From Actinomycetota bacterium (lineage in GTDB: Bacteria; Actinomycetota; Actinomycetes; Nanopelagicales; Nanopelagicaceae): a stretch of 34,608 nucleotides of DNA. Both the position numbers and the translations under genes were made by a program. The DNA lies in the NCBI GenBank assembly GCA_009702525.1, contig WLHW01000003.1, positions 1-34,608 of the forward strand, read 5' to 3'. Positions 27,346-34,292 of the stretch are shown in pieces (the stretch's first letter is position 1; every line of letters begins with the position of its first letter). Below the pieces are notes generated by a model. It ran no database searches. It was not told the DNA's origin and saw nothing but the letters and a program-made list of their open reading frames with translations.

Positions 27346-28292
27346 TATGCGGCCACCCTTTCAATTGCACGAAGTCGAACCGAGGCCGAACGGGAATTTT
27401 CTTCTAACTCTTTTTCTGATGGACTTTCACTGCCTCGAATCACTAGTGAGAACTTTGCAGCGAATTCAGGAAGTTCAAATGGGAGATCTCGAGGAGTACC
27501 AGATTTTGTTGATGCAACAAAAAGCTCTTTCACTATGCGATCTTCAAGTGACTGAAACGACATAACAACTAAACGTCCACCAACAGTTAATAGTTTGAGG
27601 GCAGCTGGCAAAGCTCTTGTTATTGCACCAAGTTCGTCGTTGGTTTCAATGCGCAAAGCTTGGAAGGTGCGTTTTGCGGGATTTCCACCGGTACGACGAG
27701 TTGCTGCTGGAATAGCATTCTTAACTAAGTTCGCTAACGTACTTGTAGAGTTCAAAGGTTTAATAGCTCGTGCTTTAACAATTGATTCAACAACTCTGGT
27801 AGCAAATTTTTCTTCGCCATACGTACGTAAAATGCGCACTAATTGCCCAGGTTCGTAAGTATTTACAATCTCAGCGGCCGTCAAAGATTGTGTACGATCC
27901 ATGCGCATATCTAGTGGAGCATCTTGCGAATAAGAAAAACCACGATTACTTTCATCTAACTGCATCGATGAAACACCAAGATCGAAAAGAGCTCCTACGA
28001 TATTGGTGTAACCAAAGGATTGAACAACCTCATCGATTGAATCAAATGTTGCATGAGCCGTATGAAGTCGATCAGCATAAGGAGCAAGACGCTCAACTGC
28101 GCGACTCAGTGCTTCTTGATCTCGATCAATCCCGATAACAGTCAGCTGTGGAAATTCTTGAAGTAGCGCCTCAGTGTGTCCACCTAAACCTAGAGTTGCA
28201 TCAACTACAACAGGATTAGTGCAGGAATTTATTGAAGGGGTCAGAAGTTCGATGCATCGATCACGCATCACTGAAATATGTGCACTTGCCAT
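27345..28292 (-). CDS. rsmH: 16S rRNA (cytosine1402-N4)-methyltransferase RsmH
   Basis: SAM-dependent methyltransferase (formerly MraW) acting on C1402 in the ribosomal P-site region of 16S rRNA. The 315 residues show the SAM loop VDATLGLGGHTEAL (30-43), IGIDRDQEAL, LFDLGVSSMQLDESNRGFSY, PLDMRMD and RTGGNPAKRTFQALRIETNDEL. I chose ATG 28292 (MASAHISVM), which fits the family N-terminus and has GGGGGAG just upstream; an in-frame TTG at 28307 would lie within that ribosome site. It is separated from mraZ by the structured region at 28349-28452. Confidence 0.96.
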   Translation of the reverse strand: MASAHISVMRDRCIELLTPSINSCTNPVVVDATLGLGGHTEALLQEFPQLTVIGIDRDQEALSRAVERLAPYADRLHTAHATFDSIDEVVQSFGYTNIVGALFDLGVSSMQLDESNRGFSYSQDAPLDMRMDRTQSLTAAEIVNTYEPGQLVRILRTYGEEKFATRVVESIVKARAIKPLNSTSTLANLVKNAIPAATRRTGGNPAKRTFQALRIETNDELGAITRALPAALKLLTVGGRLVVMSFQSLEDRIVKELFVASTKSGTPRDLPFELPEFAAKFSLVIRGSESPSEKELEENSRSASVRLRAIERVAA

Positions 28293-28348
28293 CACTCCCC
28301 CTTTCAATAAACAATCCCTAACTACTTTCTTCCTTTACCTTTATTTCC

Positions 28349-28452
28349 ACTCTCATCTCTGGTCACCGCCGGCCGACGGATCTGTTTAGTAGCGGCGCCG
28401 GGGAAGGGGCGCCGATACGTTCGAAGGGTCGGCGGTGGCCACAAATGAGAGT
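28349..28452 (-). ncRNA. Structured intercistronic RNA, candidate mraW RNA motif
   Basis: This GC-rich block fills the 163-nt mraZ-rsmH gap in an otherwise gap-free operon. Three nested arms can pair: ACTCTCAT (28349-28356) with ATGAGAGT (28445-28452); the GGTCACCGCC-GAC arm (28361-28377) with GTCGGCGGTGGCC (28428-28440), leaving a 4-nt bulge; and CGGCGCC (28393-28399) with GGCGCCG (28408-28414) closing an 8-nt loop that reads CCUUCCCC in the transcript. No U-run follows on either strand, so it is not an intrinsic terminator. Position and lineage match the published actinobacterial mraW RNA motif, a presumed cis-regulator of mraW operons; this match is from memory and was not tested with a covariance model. 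Confidence 0.65.
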
Positions 28453-28455
28453 CAC

Positions 28456-28887
28456 TTAGAAAAGTCCTGGAAAGACCTCCTCTGAAACATCAGCAAAACT
28501 CTTTTCGCGATCTGCTAAATATTCATTCCAAGAAGTTGCATCCCAAATTTCAACGCGAGTGTTTGCGCCAATAACAACGCAATCTTTTTCAAGTCCTGCA
28601 TATGTACGAAGACCTTGTGGAATTGTTATGCGACCTTGACGATCAGGAATTTCATCGTGTGCACCTGCAAACATCACACGGCTGTAATCGCGTGCTGATT
28701 TTGCAGTGACTGGCGCTTGTTTTAGCGTCTCAGTAATAACTGTGAATTCATTTGTTGGAAAAACATAAAGACAACGTTCTTGGCCTTTAGTAATTACTAA
28801 ACCTGATGCAAGCTCTTCACGAAATTTCGCTGGAAGAATCAAACGACCTTTTTCATCAAGGCGCGGTTCGTGGGTGCCTAGAAACAT
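28456..28887 (-). CDS. mraZ: Transcriptional regulator MraZ
   Basis: Ring-forming DNA-binding protein that binds repeats in its own promoter and regulates the dcw operon. The 143 residues hold two MraZ (AbrB-like) units, each with a DxxGR motif: DEKGRLILPAKFR (about 11-23) and DRQGRITIPQGLR (about 82-94). It starts at ATG 28887 with an AAGGGGG ribosome site about 10 nt upstream and opens the dcw operon. A periodic array of likely MraZ boxes overlaps the promoter just upstream. Confidence 0.96.
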   Translation of the reverse strand: MFLGTHEPRLDEKGRLILPAKFREELASGLVITKGQERCLYVFPTNEFTVITETLKQAPVTAKSARDYSRVMFAGAHDEIPDRQGRITIPQGLRTYAGLEKDCVVIGANTRVEIWDATSWNEYLADREKSFADVSEEVFPGLF

Positions 28888-28942
28888 TTTCCGCGCCCCC
28901 TTCCCCAGGTTCGCTAGCCGTGTGGATCCTCGGCTTAGTTCC

Positions 28943-29021
28943 CCACTTTACTCCACTTTCCTCCTTTTTCAACCACCTTTCGCCACTTTTTGCCCTTTTC
29001 CACCCACAATCCCCCACCTTT
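28943..29021 (-). promoter_or_regulatory. Array of about eight 10-bp-phased MraZ-type boxes
   Basis: Consecutive 10-base blocks from 28941 to 29020 all have CC at block positions 3-4, mostly followed by ACTTT or similar. Exact CCACTTT occurs at 28943, 28953 and 28983; CCACCTTT at 28973 and 29014; CCTTTTT at 28963; CCCTTTT at 28993; a weak copy at 29003. On the coding strand these read AAAGTGG/AAAGGTGG. Known MraZ targets are 10-bp-periodic TGGGN repeats in E. coli and AAAGTG[T/G] boxes in Mycoplasma, both upstream of mraZ. Confidence 0.8.
28945..28972 (-). promoter_or_regulatory. Candidate mraZ (dcw operon) promoter
   Basis: TTGAAA (28967-28972) and TAAAGT (28945-28950) lie 16 nt apart on the minus strand, giving a predicted start near 28938 and a leader of about 50 nt. 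Both hexamers are interwoven with the box array, so a protein bound there would block RNA polymerase. The terminator just upstream insulates it from the preceding operon. Confidence 0.6.
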
Positions 29022-29028
29022 CAGGCAT

Positions 29029-29054
29029 AAAAAAAGACCCTCCGTAAGAGGGCC
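29029..29054 (-). terminator. Intrinsic terminator downstream of the DUF3040 gene
   Basis: On the minus strand a 7-bp stem GGCCCTC/GAGGGTC (29048-29054 with 29036-29042, one G-U pair) with a 5-nt loop is followed by seven U's (29029-29035). It lies just after the DUF3040 stop and before the mraZ box array, ending the dnaE2-dinB-DUF3040 transcript before the dcw promoter. Confidence 0.9.
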
Positions 29055-29071
29055 TTGTCACTGGTTATCGG

Positions 29072-29425
29072 CTACTGATTATTGCGCTTATCCCAACGGG
29101 ACTGCAGTTTTGAGTTCAAACCTGGCGCTGTGCGAGCGCGCTTCTGCTTACCTGAGCCCGAGATAGCTCCGACAGATGACAGGGCCAGGATGATCCCAGC
29201 CAAAGCGATGACAAAGCCAAGGACTCCAACTGGCGTCATTTTGGCGATGAGGCCGGTAAAGAGGACTGCGATTCCCAAAAGAACAAGACCTAACGCGGCC
29301 AGAGTTCTGGAGCGCCGTGGAGAAGGCCCGCTGCCAGAGAGCGCGGAAAACAGGCGTGGGTCTTCAGTTAATAGCGCTGCCTCCATCTCCTGGAGCATTC
29401 GCTTCTCATGATCTGATAACGGCAT
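29072..29425 (-). CDS. DUF3040 domain membrane protein
   Basis: A 117-residue protein with the DUF3040 N-terminus MPLSDHEKRMLQEMEAAL...DPRLF, two hydrophobic segments (about 42-62 and 67-90), and a basic C-terminal tail (KQKRARTAPGLNSKLQSRWDK). This small actinobacterial family is commonly found near dinB or mraZ; its function is unknown. Conserved acidic/hydrophobic N-terminal residues suggest a cytoplasmic interaction helix. It is 32 nt after dinB and could be co-transcribed with it, but a TATTGT box 6 nt before the ATG suggests its own leaderless promoter. Confidence 0.88.
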   Translation of the reverse strand: MPLSDHEKRMLQEMEAALLTEDPRLFSALSGSGPSPRRSRTLAALGLVLLGIAVLFTGLIAKMTPVGVLGFVIALAGIILALSSVGAISGSGKQKRARTAPGLNSKLQSRWDKRNNQ

Positions 29426-29431
29426 GGGTCA

Positions 29432-29437
29432 ACAATA
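29432..29437 (-). promoter_or_regulatory. Probable leaderless -10 box of the DUF3040 gene
   Basis: TATTGT on the minus strand, six bases before ATG 29425, has the same spacing as the hisD box. No Shine-Dalgarno sequence lies before this ATG, which supports leaderless translation. Confidence 0.45.
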
Positions 29438-29457
29438 GAAGGTTTTATGCTGCCCCG

Positions 29458-30627
29458 CTACTCGTCTTCGTGGCCCTTGATGAGTCGAGCCGGACGCACA
29501 CTGCCTGCACCAAATCGCGCCCTGGCTCTATCTATAGCCCCATCGGCCTGGCGCCATCCGCTCTCTCGTGCGCCTAAGACCATCTGCTCAGGCGCCCCAC
29601 TGCTTAAGTTCTCTAGCGAAACACCAACTAAACGCAGGCGAGCTCTTTCAATTTTGAGTGCCTTATACAGACCCTTCACGACCTCGTATATCTCCTGGGT
29701 TCCATCTAAGGGCAGAGCAAGAGTTTTGGATCTATTGATAGTAGTGAAGTCGGCAAAACGAACCTTGATCGAAATGGTCTTGGCAAATAAATCTTTATCG
29801 CGCAATCTGGCCGATGCCCGTTCTGTTAATCGTAAAAACTCCGTCAAGATCTGAGCGGGATCATCTAAGTCTTGAGGAAACGTCTCGGCGGCACTAATAC
29901 TTTTTTCGGCATCGTTAGGTGAGACATCTCGATAATCTCGACCCCATGCCAATTCATAGAGGGAAGCTCCACTGGCTTCACCTAATGCACGAATAAGAGT
30001 TGCACGTGGCACATTCGCTATGTCCTCAATTGTTCGAAGACCTAAGCGTTCTAATGTCTCTGCAGTCTTAGGACCGACTCCCCACATTGCTTTGATTGGT
30101 AAGGGATGCAAGAAAGTAAGAATGCGATCGGCAGTAATCTCCAACATCCCATCTGGTTTGCAGTGTTGAGATGCAAGTTTTGCAATGAACTTTGATGGTG
30201 CAATTCCAACAGAACATGTGATTCCCTCTTGCGATTCAACTTTGGCACGAATTGCCGCCGCGATTTCGCGCGGAGTACCTAATAAACGTTGTGCTCCACT
30301 GACATCTAGGAAAGCTTCATCCAATGAGATGGGCTCCACCCAAGGTGTAAAACTTTCAAAAATCTCCATAATGTGGCCAGAGACTTCTTGGTATCTAGGC
30401 ATATCAACAGGGAGAAAAATCGCATGAGGTGCTAACCGTCGTGCGCGACCTACTGGCATCGCTGAGTGGATTCCAAATTTGCGTGCTTCATAATTTGCCG
30501 CAGATACAACACCACGTGCGCCCATTCCAATGACAACTGCCTTGCCTTTAAGTTCGGGATTATCGCGCTCGGCAACGGAGGCAAAGAATGCATCCATATC
30601 CACATGCAGGATTGAGGCCGATGTCAT
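29458..30627 (-). CDS. dinB: DNA polymerase IV (Y-family)
   Basis: Error-prone translesion polymerase. The 389 residues keep all catalytic residues: HVDMDAFFASVE-type motif with D10 and steric-gate F15, and SLDEAFLDV with D103/E104, so this is an active DinB rather than an inactive ImuB. Thumb and little-finger domains follow, including GVGPKTAETLERLG and VGVSLENL. QMVLG near residue 350 may be a weak clamp-binding motif. Its ATG overlaps the dnaE2 stop (ATGA), placing it in the LexA-controlled operon. Confidence 0.95.
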   Translation of the reverse strand: MTSASILHVDMDAFFASVAERDNPELKGKAVVIGMGARGVVSAANYEARKFGIHSAMPVGRARRLAPHAIFLPVDMPRYQEVSGHIMEIFESFTPWVEPISLDEAFLDVSGAQRLLGTPREIAAAIRAKVESQEGITCSVGIAPSKFIAKLASQHCKPDGMLEITADRILTFLHPLPIKAMWGVGPKTAETLERLGLRTIEDIANVPRATLIRALGEASGASLYELAWGRDYRDVSPNDAEKSISAAETFPQDLDDPAQILTEFLRLTERASARLRDKDLFAKTISIKVRFADFTTINRSKTLALPLDGTQEIYEVVKGLYKALKIERARLRLVGVSLENLSSGAPEQMVLGARESGWRQADGAIDRARARFGAGSVRPARLIKGHEDE

Positions 30628-33600
30628 ATTGCCAGCGTACTTTCTTTAGCCCGCCAACTTTCATATGCCGCGCGTAAATCCCATGCACCTGTGCCCCGGA
30701 TTGAAATCCCACGCGCGCCTGTGCGGCGAGTCTGCCCTCTAACCAGTAGCAGGGATGTCGAATACAGCGTGCTGGCGTAATCTGCTTGCATATCAGTGAA
30801 AAAAGCTGAATCGCTACAGCCATATCCATCATCGAGAGTTAAGAAAATTACACGCTTTCCTGATCGCACTGGGGGTGTCTGCAGTGCAACTTTGATGCCG
30901 GCTACAAGGACACTAGAACCAGAGCGTTGAGTAAGTAACTGAGATGATCTCACCGCCCCGATAGCGTTGAGAAATTCACTATAAAACTCAATGAGGTGCG
31001 CGGACATGTCGATACCTAAGCGCTCTACTTCGTGACGGACCATTTCTGCTGGCTTCATATCGGGTAGGCCGCTACTAATCAGAGCGGGGGCTGCAAAAGC
31101 TAAGTTCATCTGCGCCCCAGAAATAGTTTTACTTGGAGAGCGTTGCAAGTCAGAGAAATGTAATAAGAGATCGCGACGATTGACATCGGTATGCAGGCGA
31201 TCAAATGCACCAGTTAATATCGCACTCTCTGTAACCGGTGCGCTACTTCCAGAGCGATGAACAAAATCACCGAGATCGGTATAAGGGCGACCGGCAATAA
31301 TTGATCTGATTTCTCCATCACTGATCTTTTCAATAGTCGATAGCGCTATGCGAATAGCAGCACCTTGATCTTCAACCCGGTATACCGAATCAGACTCATT
31401 CACATCTAAGGGTGCAACAGTGATTCCCATCTGGCGTACTTCATCAACGATTAAACGTTTGGGGTACATGCCAGGATCATGCGTAAGTACTCCAGCTAAA
31501 AAAGCTGCAGGGTAATGTGTCTTGAGCCAAGCCGATTGATATGTAGGTAGCGCAAAGGCTGCAGCATGTGCTTTGCAAAAACCAAAGGATGCAAAGGCGC
31601 GTAGTAAATCCCAAATCTGAGTAATAATTCCCAGCTCATAACCCTTTGCCGTTGCAGCAGGGAAGAACCAATCGCAGACTTCTTGCTGACCCACTTTGTC
31701 TCCCAAGGCGCGGCGTTTTTCATCTGCGCTAGCAAGGGATGCACCAGTCATCGTTGCAATGATTTCGATAACCTGTTCATGGAAAACAACTACCCCTTCG
31801 GTATCACGCAAAATCTCATAGAGATCAGGGTGAATTATCTGGGCTGGGCTCCACCCATGCCGGGCCTTTAAAAACGGCGTAATCATGTCGCCTTTAACTG
31901 GGCCGGGTCTAAAAAGTGAGATATCGATAATTAAATCGGTAAAAGTTTTGGGCTCTAACTTTCCAACTAACTCACGCTGGCCTGGACTCTCTATCTGAAA
32001 CATACCGAGGGTTCGCGTTGATTGGATTAAATCAAATGTTGCCGGGTCATCTATTGGCACAGTATCAATATCAACTTTTTCATTCTGGGCACGTTCGATT
32101 TCAGTCAGTGCATATGAAATTGCCGACTGCATGCGTACACCTAAGACATCTAGTTTTAATAAGCCAATGGCCTCAACGTCATCTTTATCAAAGACCACCA
32201 TGGGGTAACCGCTAGCACTAGCCATCAGTGGGGTGCGATCTAATAAACCGCCATCAGATAAAACGATGGCACATGGATGCATCGCTAGGTGTCGCGGTAG
32301 ACCATCAAGGCGTTGAGCAAGTGCAATCGTCATGGCAGTCAACGGCGCTGAAACGTTGAGAGATTTTAACTCCGGTAGGTTTTCGAGAACGCTAGAAATA
32401 TTGCGCGCACGCACATGTGGCATTGACTTAGCAAGTAAGTCAATCTCCATCGCGGGCAAACCAAGTGCTGCACCTGCATCTCGAATTGCATGGCGAGCAC
32501 GATAGGTATCGACCATTGCAACAGTGGCGCACCGTGATTGATTATTAGGTGTATCCCAGTTGGTATCACCGTAGCGTTTAAAAACCATGTCATAGATCTC
32601 AAGGCGACGGTGTGATTCAACATCGATATCTATGTCAGGCAAAGCTCGACGCAATGGCGAACAAAAACGCTCCATTAATAAGCCGTGCTGCATCGGTTCA
32701 ACACCAGAGATTCCAAGTAAATGGCAGATCAGTGAGCCCGCACCGCTGCCGCGTGCAGCAACGCGAATACCAGCACTTCGTGCCATGTCACAAATATCGG
32801 CAACAGTTAAAAAATACGATTCAAAACCAAGGGTTGCAACCGTGGCTAGCTCATCATCTAAACGCAGGCGCGCACGCTTAATAGTTGTGGCATCGCTATA
32901 GCGCCAATTAATACCGGCCTCGCTGCGCGTGCGTAAAAGTGTACGCATCTGATGTGCTGATTCAGCACCAACAACGTGTGGCTCAGGTAAGTGCGCACCT
33001 CCCAAGCCAATATCGCGTGCAGGTGATAACAGACAACGCTCGGCCCACTCTCTAGTCGTTGCTAGTAGTTGCCGCGGTGTGCGCTCACCTGCGGCGCGTG
33101 CAATTTCAGCGGCCAAAGTAATCATCTCGTCGCCAGATTTTAAAAAGCCTTCAGCATTAGTGCGTTCAACGTGACGCGGGTGCAGCGGTACTAATTGACG
33201 AGCGCAATCTAAGACATCTGCTACAGGTCCATCGATACGATCTCGCATGCGAACCGCATTTGTAATAACTGCATCGATGTCATGATCTCGCGCAAAAATT
33301 AATGACTTAGCGGCCTGCGATGTAGAACGTGGGCCCTTACCTGCAGCTAAATGCGATATGCACTCAATTGCATTACCAGCAAATAAATCGCGTGTCATAT
33401 TAAATATCGTAAAAGCAGCATCACTACGGTTATCGGTTAATAATCTACCCGCAGGTGATTCAGGTCCGTGTAGTGCATAAAGATTTGAGCTGTAGTGACT
33501 AAAGCGCTGTAAGAATTCAAGGGTCATAATCGGATTACGGGTATCGCTCACCATCGCCAGCGATGTCAGCAGGCGACACAGCGAGCGCCATCCTCCATCA

Positions 33601-33851
33601 CTGTGCGCCAACAACGTAATACGATTTTTTGGGCTGCCAATATCAATTCCTAGATTGACTCCAATAATTGGTGCGATGCCAAAATCAACACAACTCTGTG
33701 CAAAGCGAACCGCGCCTGCTAAGCCATCACGATCAGTCAGGGCTAGTGCAGGCATTTCAAACTCTGCAGCCCGGGCAACTAAATCTGCTGGTTGTGTGGT
33801 GCCGTATTTAAGTGAGTATGCACTTGCAACGTTCAGGTGTATGAAACTCAT
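30624..33851 (-). CDS. dnaE2: Error-prone DNA polymerase III alpha subunit DnaE2 (ImuC)
   Basis: Second DnaE-type polymerase, implicated in damage-induced mutagenesis. From ATG 33851 it has 1075 residues, which gives a four-base overlap with the preceding stop; an in-frame start at 33869 adds six residues. The polymerase core is intact: PDIDIDVESHRR (D406, D408) and GLLKLDVLGVR. The N-terminal PHP motif is degenerate, HLNVA in place of HxHxH (N7, A9), so metal-dependent PHP exonuclease activity is probably lost. No QxDLF-type clamp motif was noticed. Its neighbours DUF6504 (upstream) and dinB (downstream), plus an SOS box, mark it as a damage-response gene. Confidence 0.95.
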   Translation of the reverse strand: MSFIHLNVASAYSLKYGTTQPADLVARAAEFEMPALALTDRDGLAGAVRFAQSCVDFGIAPIIGVNLGIDIGSPKNRITLLAHSDGGWRSLCRLLTSLAMVSDTRNPIMTLEFLQRFSHYSSNLYALHGPESPAGRLLTDNRSDAAFTIFNMTRDLFAGNAIECISHLAAGKGPRSTSQAAKSLIFARDHDIDAVITNAVRMRDRIDGPVADVLDCARQLVPLHPRHVERTNAEGFLKSGDEMITLAAEIARAAGERTPRQLLATTREWAERCLLSPARDIGLGGAHLPEPHVVGAESAHQMRTLLRTRSEAGINWRYSDATTIKRARLRLDDELATVATLGFESYFLTVADICDMARSAGIRVAARGSGAGSLICHLLGISGVEPMQHGLLMERFCSPLRRALPDIDIDVESHRRLEIYDMVFKRYGDTNWDTPNNQSRCATVAMVDTYRARHAIRDAGAALGLPAMEIDLLAKSMPHVRARNISSVLENLPELKSLNVSAPLTAMTIALAQRLDGLPRHLAMHPCAIVLSDGGLLDRTPLMASASGYPMVVFDKDDVEAIGLLKLDVLGVRMQSAISYALTEIERAQNEKVDIDTVPIDDPATFDLIQSTRTLGMFQIESPGQRELVGKLEPKTFTDLIIDISLFRPGPVKGDMITPFLKARHGWSPAQIIHPDLYEILRDTEGVVVFHEQVIEIIATMTGASLASADEKRRALGDKVGQQEVCDWFFPAATAKGYELGIITQIWDLLRAFASFGFCKAHAAAFALPTYQSAWLKTHYPAAFLAGVLTHDPGMYPKRLIVDEVRQMGITVAPLDVNESDSVYRVEDQGAAIRIALSTIEKISDGEIRSIIAGRPYTDLGDFVHRSGSSAPVTESAILTGAFDRLHTDVNRRDLLLHFSDLQRSPSKTISGAQMNLAFAAPALISSGLPDMKPAEMVRHEVERLGIDMSAHLIEFYSEFLNAIGAVRSSQLLTQRSGSSVLVAGIKVALQTPPVRSGKRVIFLTLDDGYGCSDSAFFTDMQADYASTLYSTSLLLVRGQTRRTGARGISIRGTGAWDLRAAYESWRAKESTLAI

Positions 33852-34129
33852 ACCGATCGGATAATCCACTGACCGCTAAGCTCATCGCGTTCGAGTTCAA
33901 ATGTTGTTAGCGAGCCAATAGGTGCAGCTTCTACGCGCCATACCGCTCGGGCTTGATCATCAGGGCGATACTTGCCATCACTAATTCGGTTCCACCATCC
34001 CCCGGCTTCACACCACCTGGATAACACTGCATGGATACGAAAGCGCCTGCCCTTGAAAGTAAATTCAATCGGCGTTGTTGCACCATCGATCGTGACATCG
34101 TGGGCGGGGTTAATCTGCGGGACTGACAT
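33848..34129 (-). CDS. DUF6504 family protein of the dnaE2 mutagenesis operon
   Basis: A 93-residue protein from ATG 34129 (MSVPQINPAHDV), with ribosome site GAAGGAGT about 11 nt upstream. An in-frame start at 34207 would put the SOS box inside the coding region, so I rejected it. The sequence is rich in aromatic and basic residues (FKGRRFRIHAVLSRW, GGWWNRISDG) and short beta-like segments, reminiscent of the small domain encoded next to imuB/dnaE2 in other Actinobacteria. Molecular function is unknown; a role in assembling the mutasome is inferred only from context. It overlaps dnaE2 by four bases. Confidence 0.75.
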   Translation of the reverse strand: MSVPQINPAHDVTIDGATTPIEFTFKGRRFRIHAVLSRWCEAGGWWNRISDGKYRPDDQARAVWRVEAAPIGSLTTFELERDELSGQWIIRSV

Positions 34130-34160
34130 CGCGGGCAAAGACTCCTTCAGGCTGTGGATA

Positions 34161-34178
34161 TTCGAACAGGTGTTCGAA
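34161..34178. promoter_or_regulatory. LexA SOS box upstream of DUF6504-dnaE2-dinB
   Basis: TTCGAAC-AGGT-GTTCGAA has perfect 7-bp arms and contains TCGAAC-N4-GTTCGA, the Gram-positive/mycobacterial LexA consensus. It lies about 32 nt before the DUF6504 ATG. A weak TATTTT -10 (34178-34183) with TTGTCT (34203-34208) at 19 nt is possible, so LexA would overlap the transcription start. Confidence 0.92.
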
Positions 34179-34232
34179 AAATACTCCCCTGGGCTGACAA
34201 AAGACAAGTGGTGGCGCGTGTCGGCTCTATAA

Positions 34233-34254
34233 GTAGTTGAAATTTCAACTACTA
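34233..34254. promoter_or_regulatory. Perfect 22-bp palindromic operator upstream of the DoxX-like gene
   Basis: Two 11-base half-sites, AGTAGTTGAAA and TTTCAACTACT, form an uninterrupted palindrome 38 nt before the start codon at 34293. TACTAT (34251-34256) overlaps its right end and could be a -10 box. The TTGAAATTTCAA core and length resemble operators of MarR-family repressors, often thiol or quinone sensors. Which regulator binds is unknown; none is encoded in the window. Confidence 0.7.
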
Positions 34255-34292
34255 TGCACCATACAACGTATTCATCAACCTAAGGAGTCCCA

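Noticed and set aside
28349..28452. Reading the mraZ-rsmH inverted repeats as an intrinsic terminator.
   Set aside because: No U-run follows the stem on either strand, and downstream genes are essential members of the same operon.
29458..30627. The Y-family gene as imuB.
   Set aside because: All catalytic acidic residues (D10, D103, E104) are present, whereas ImuB lacks them; length also fits DinB.
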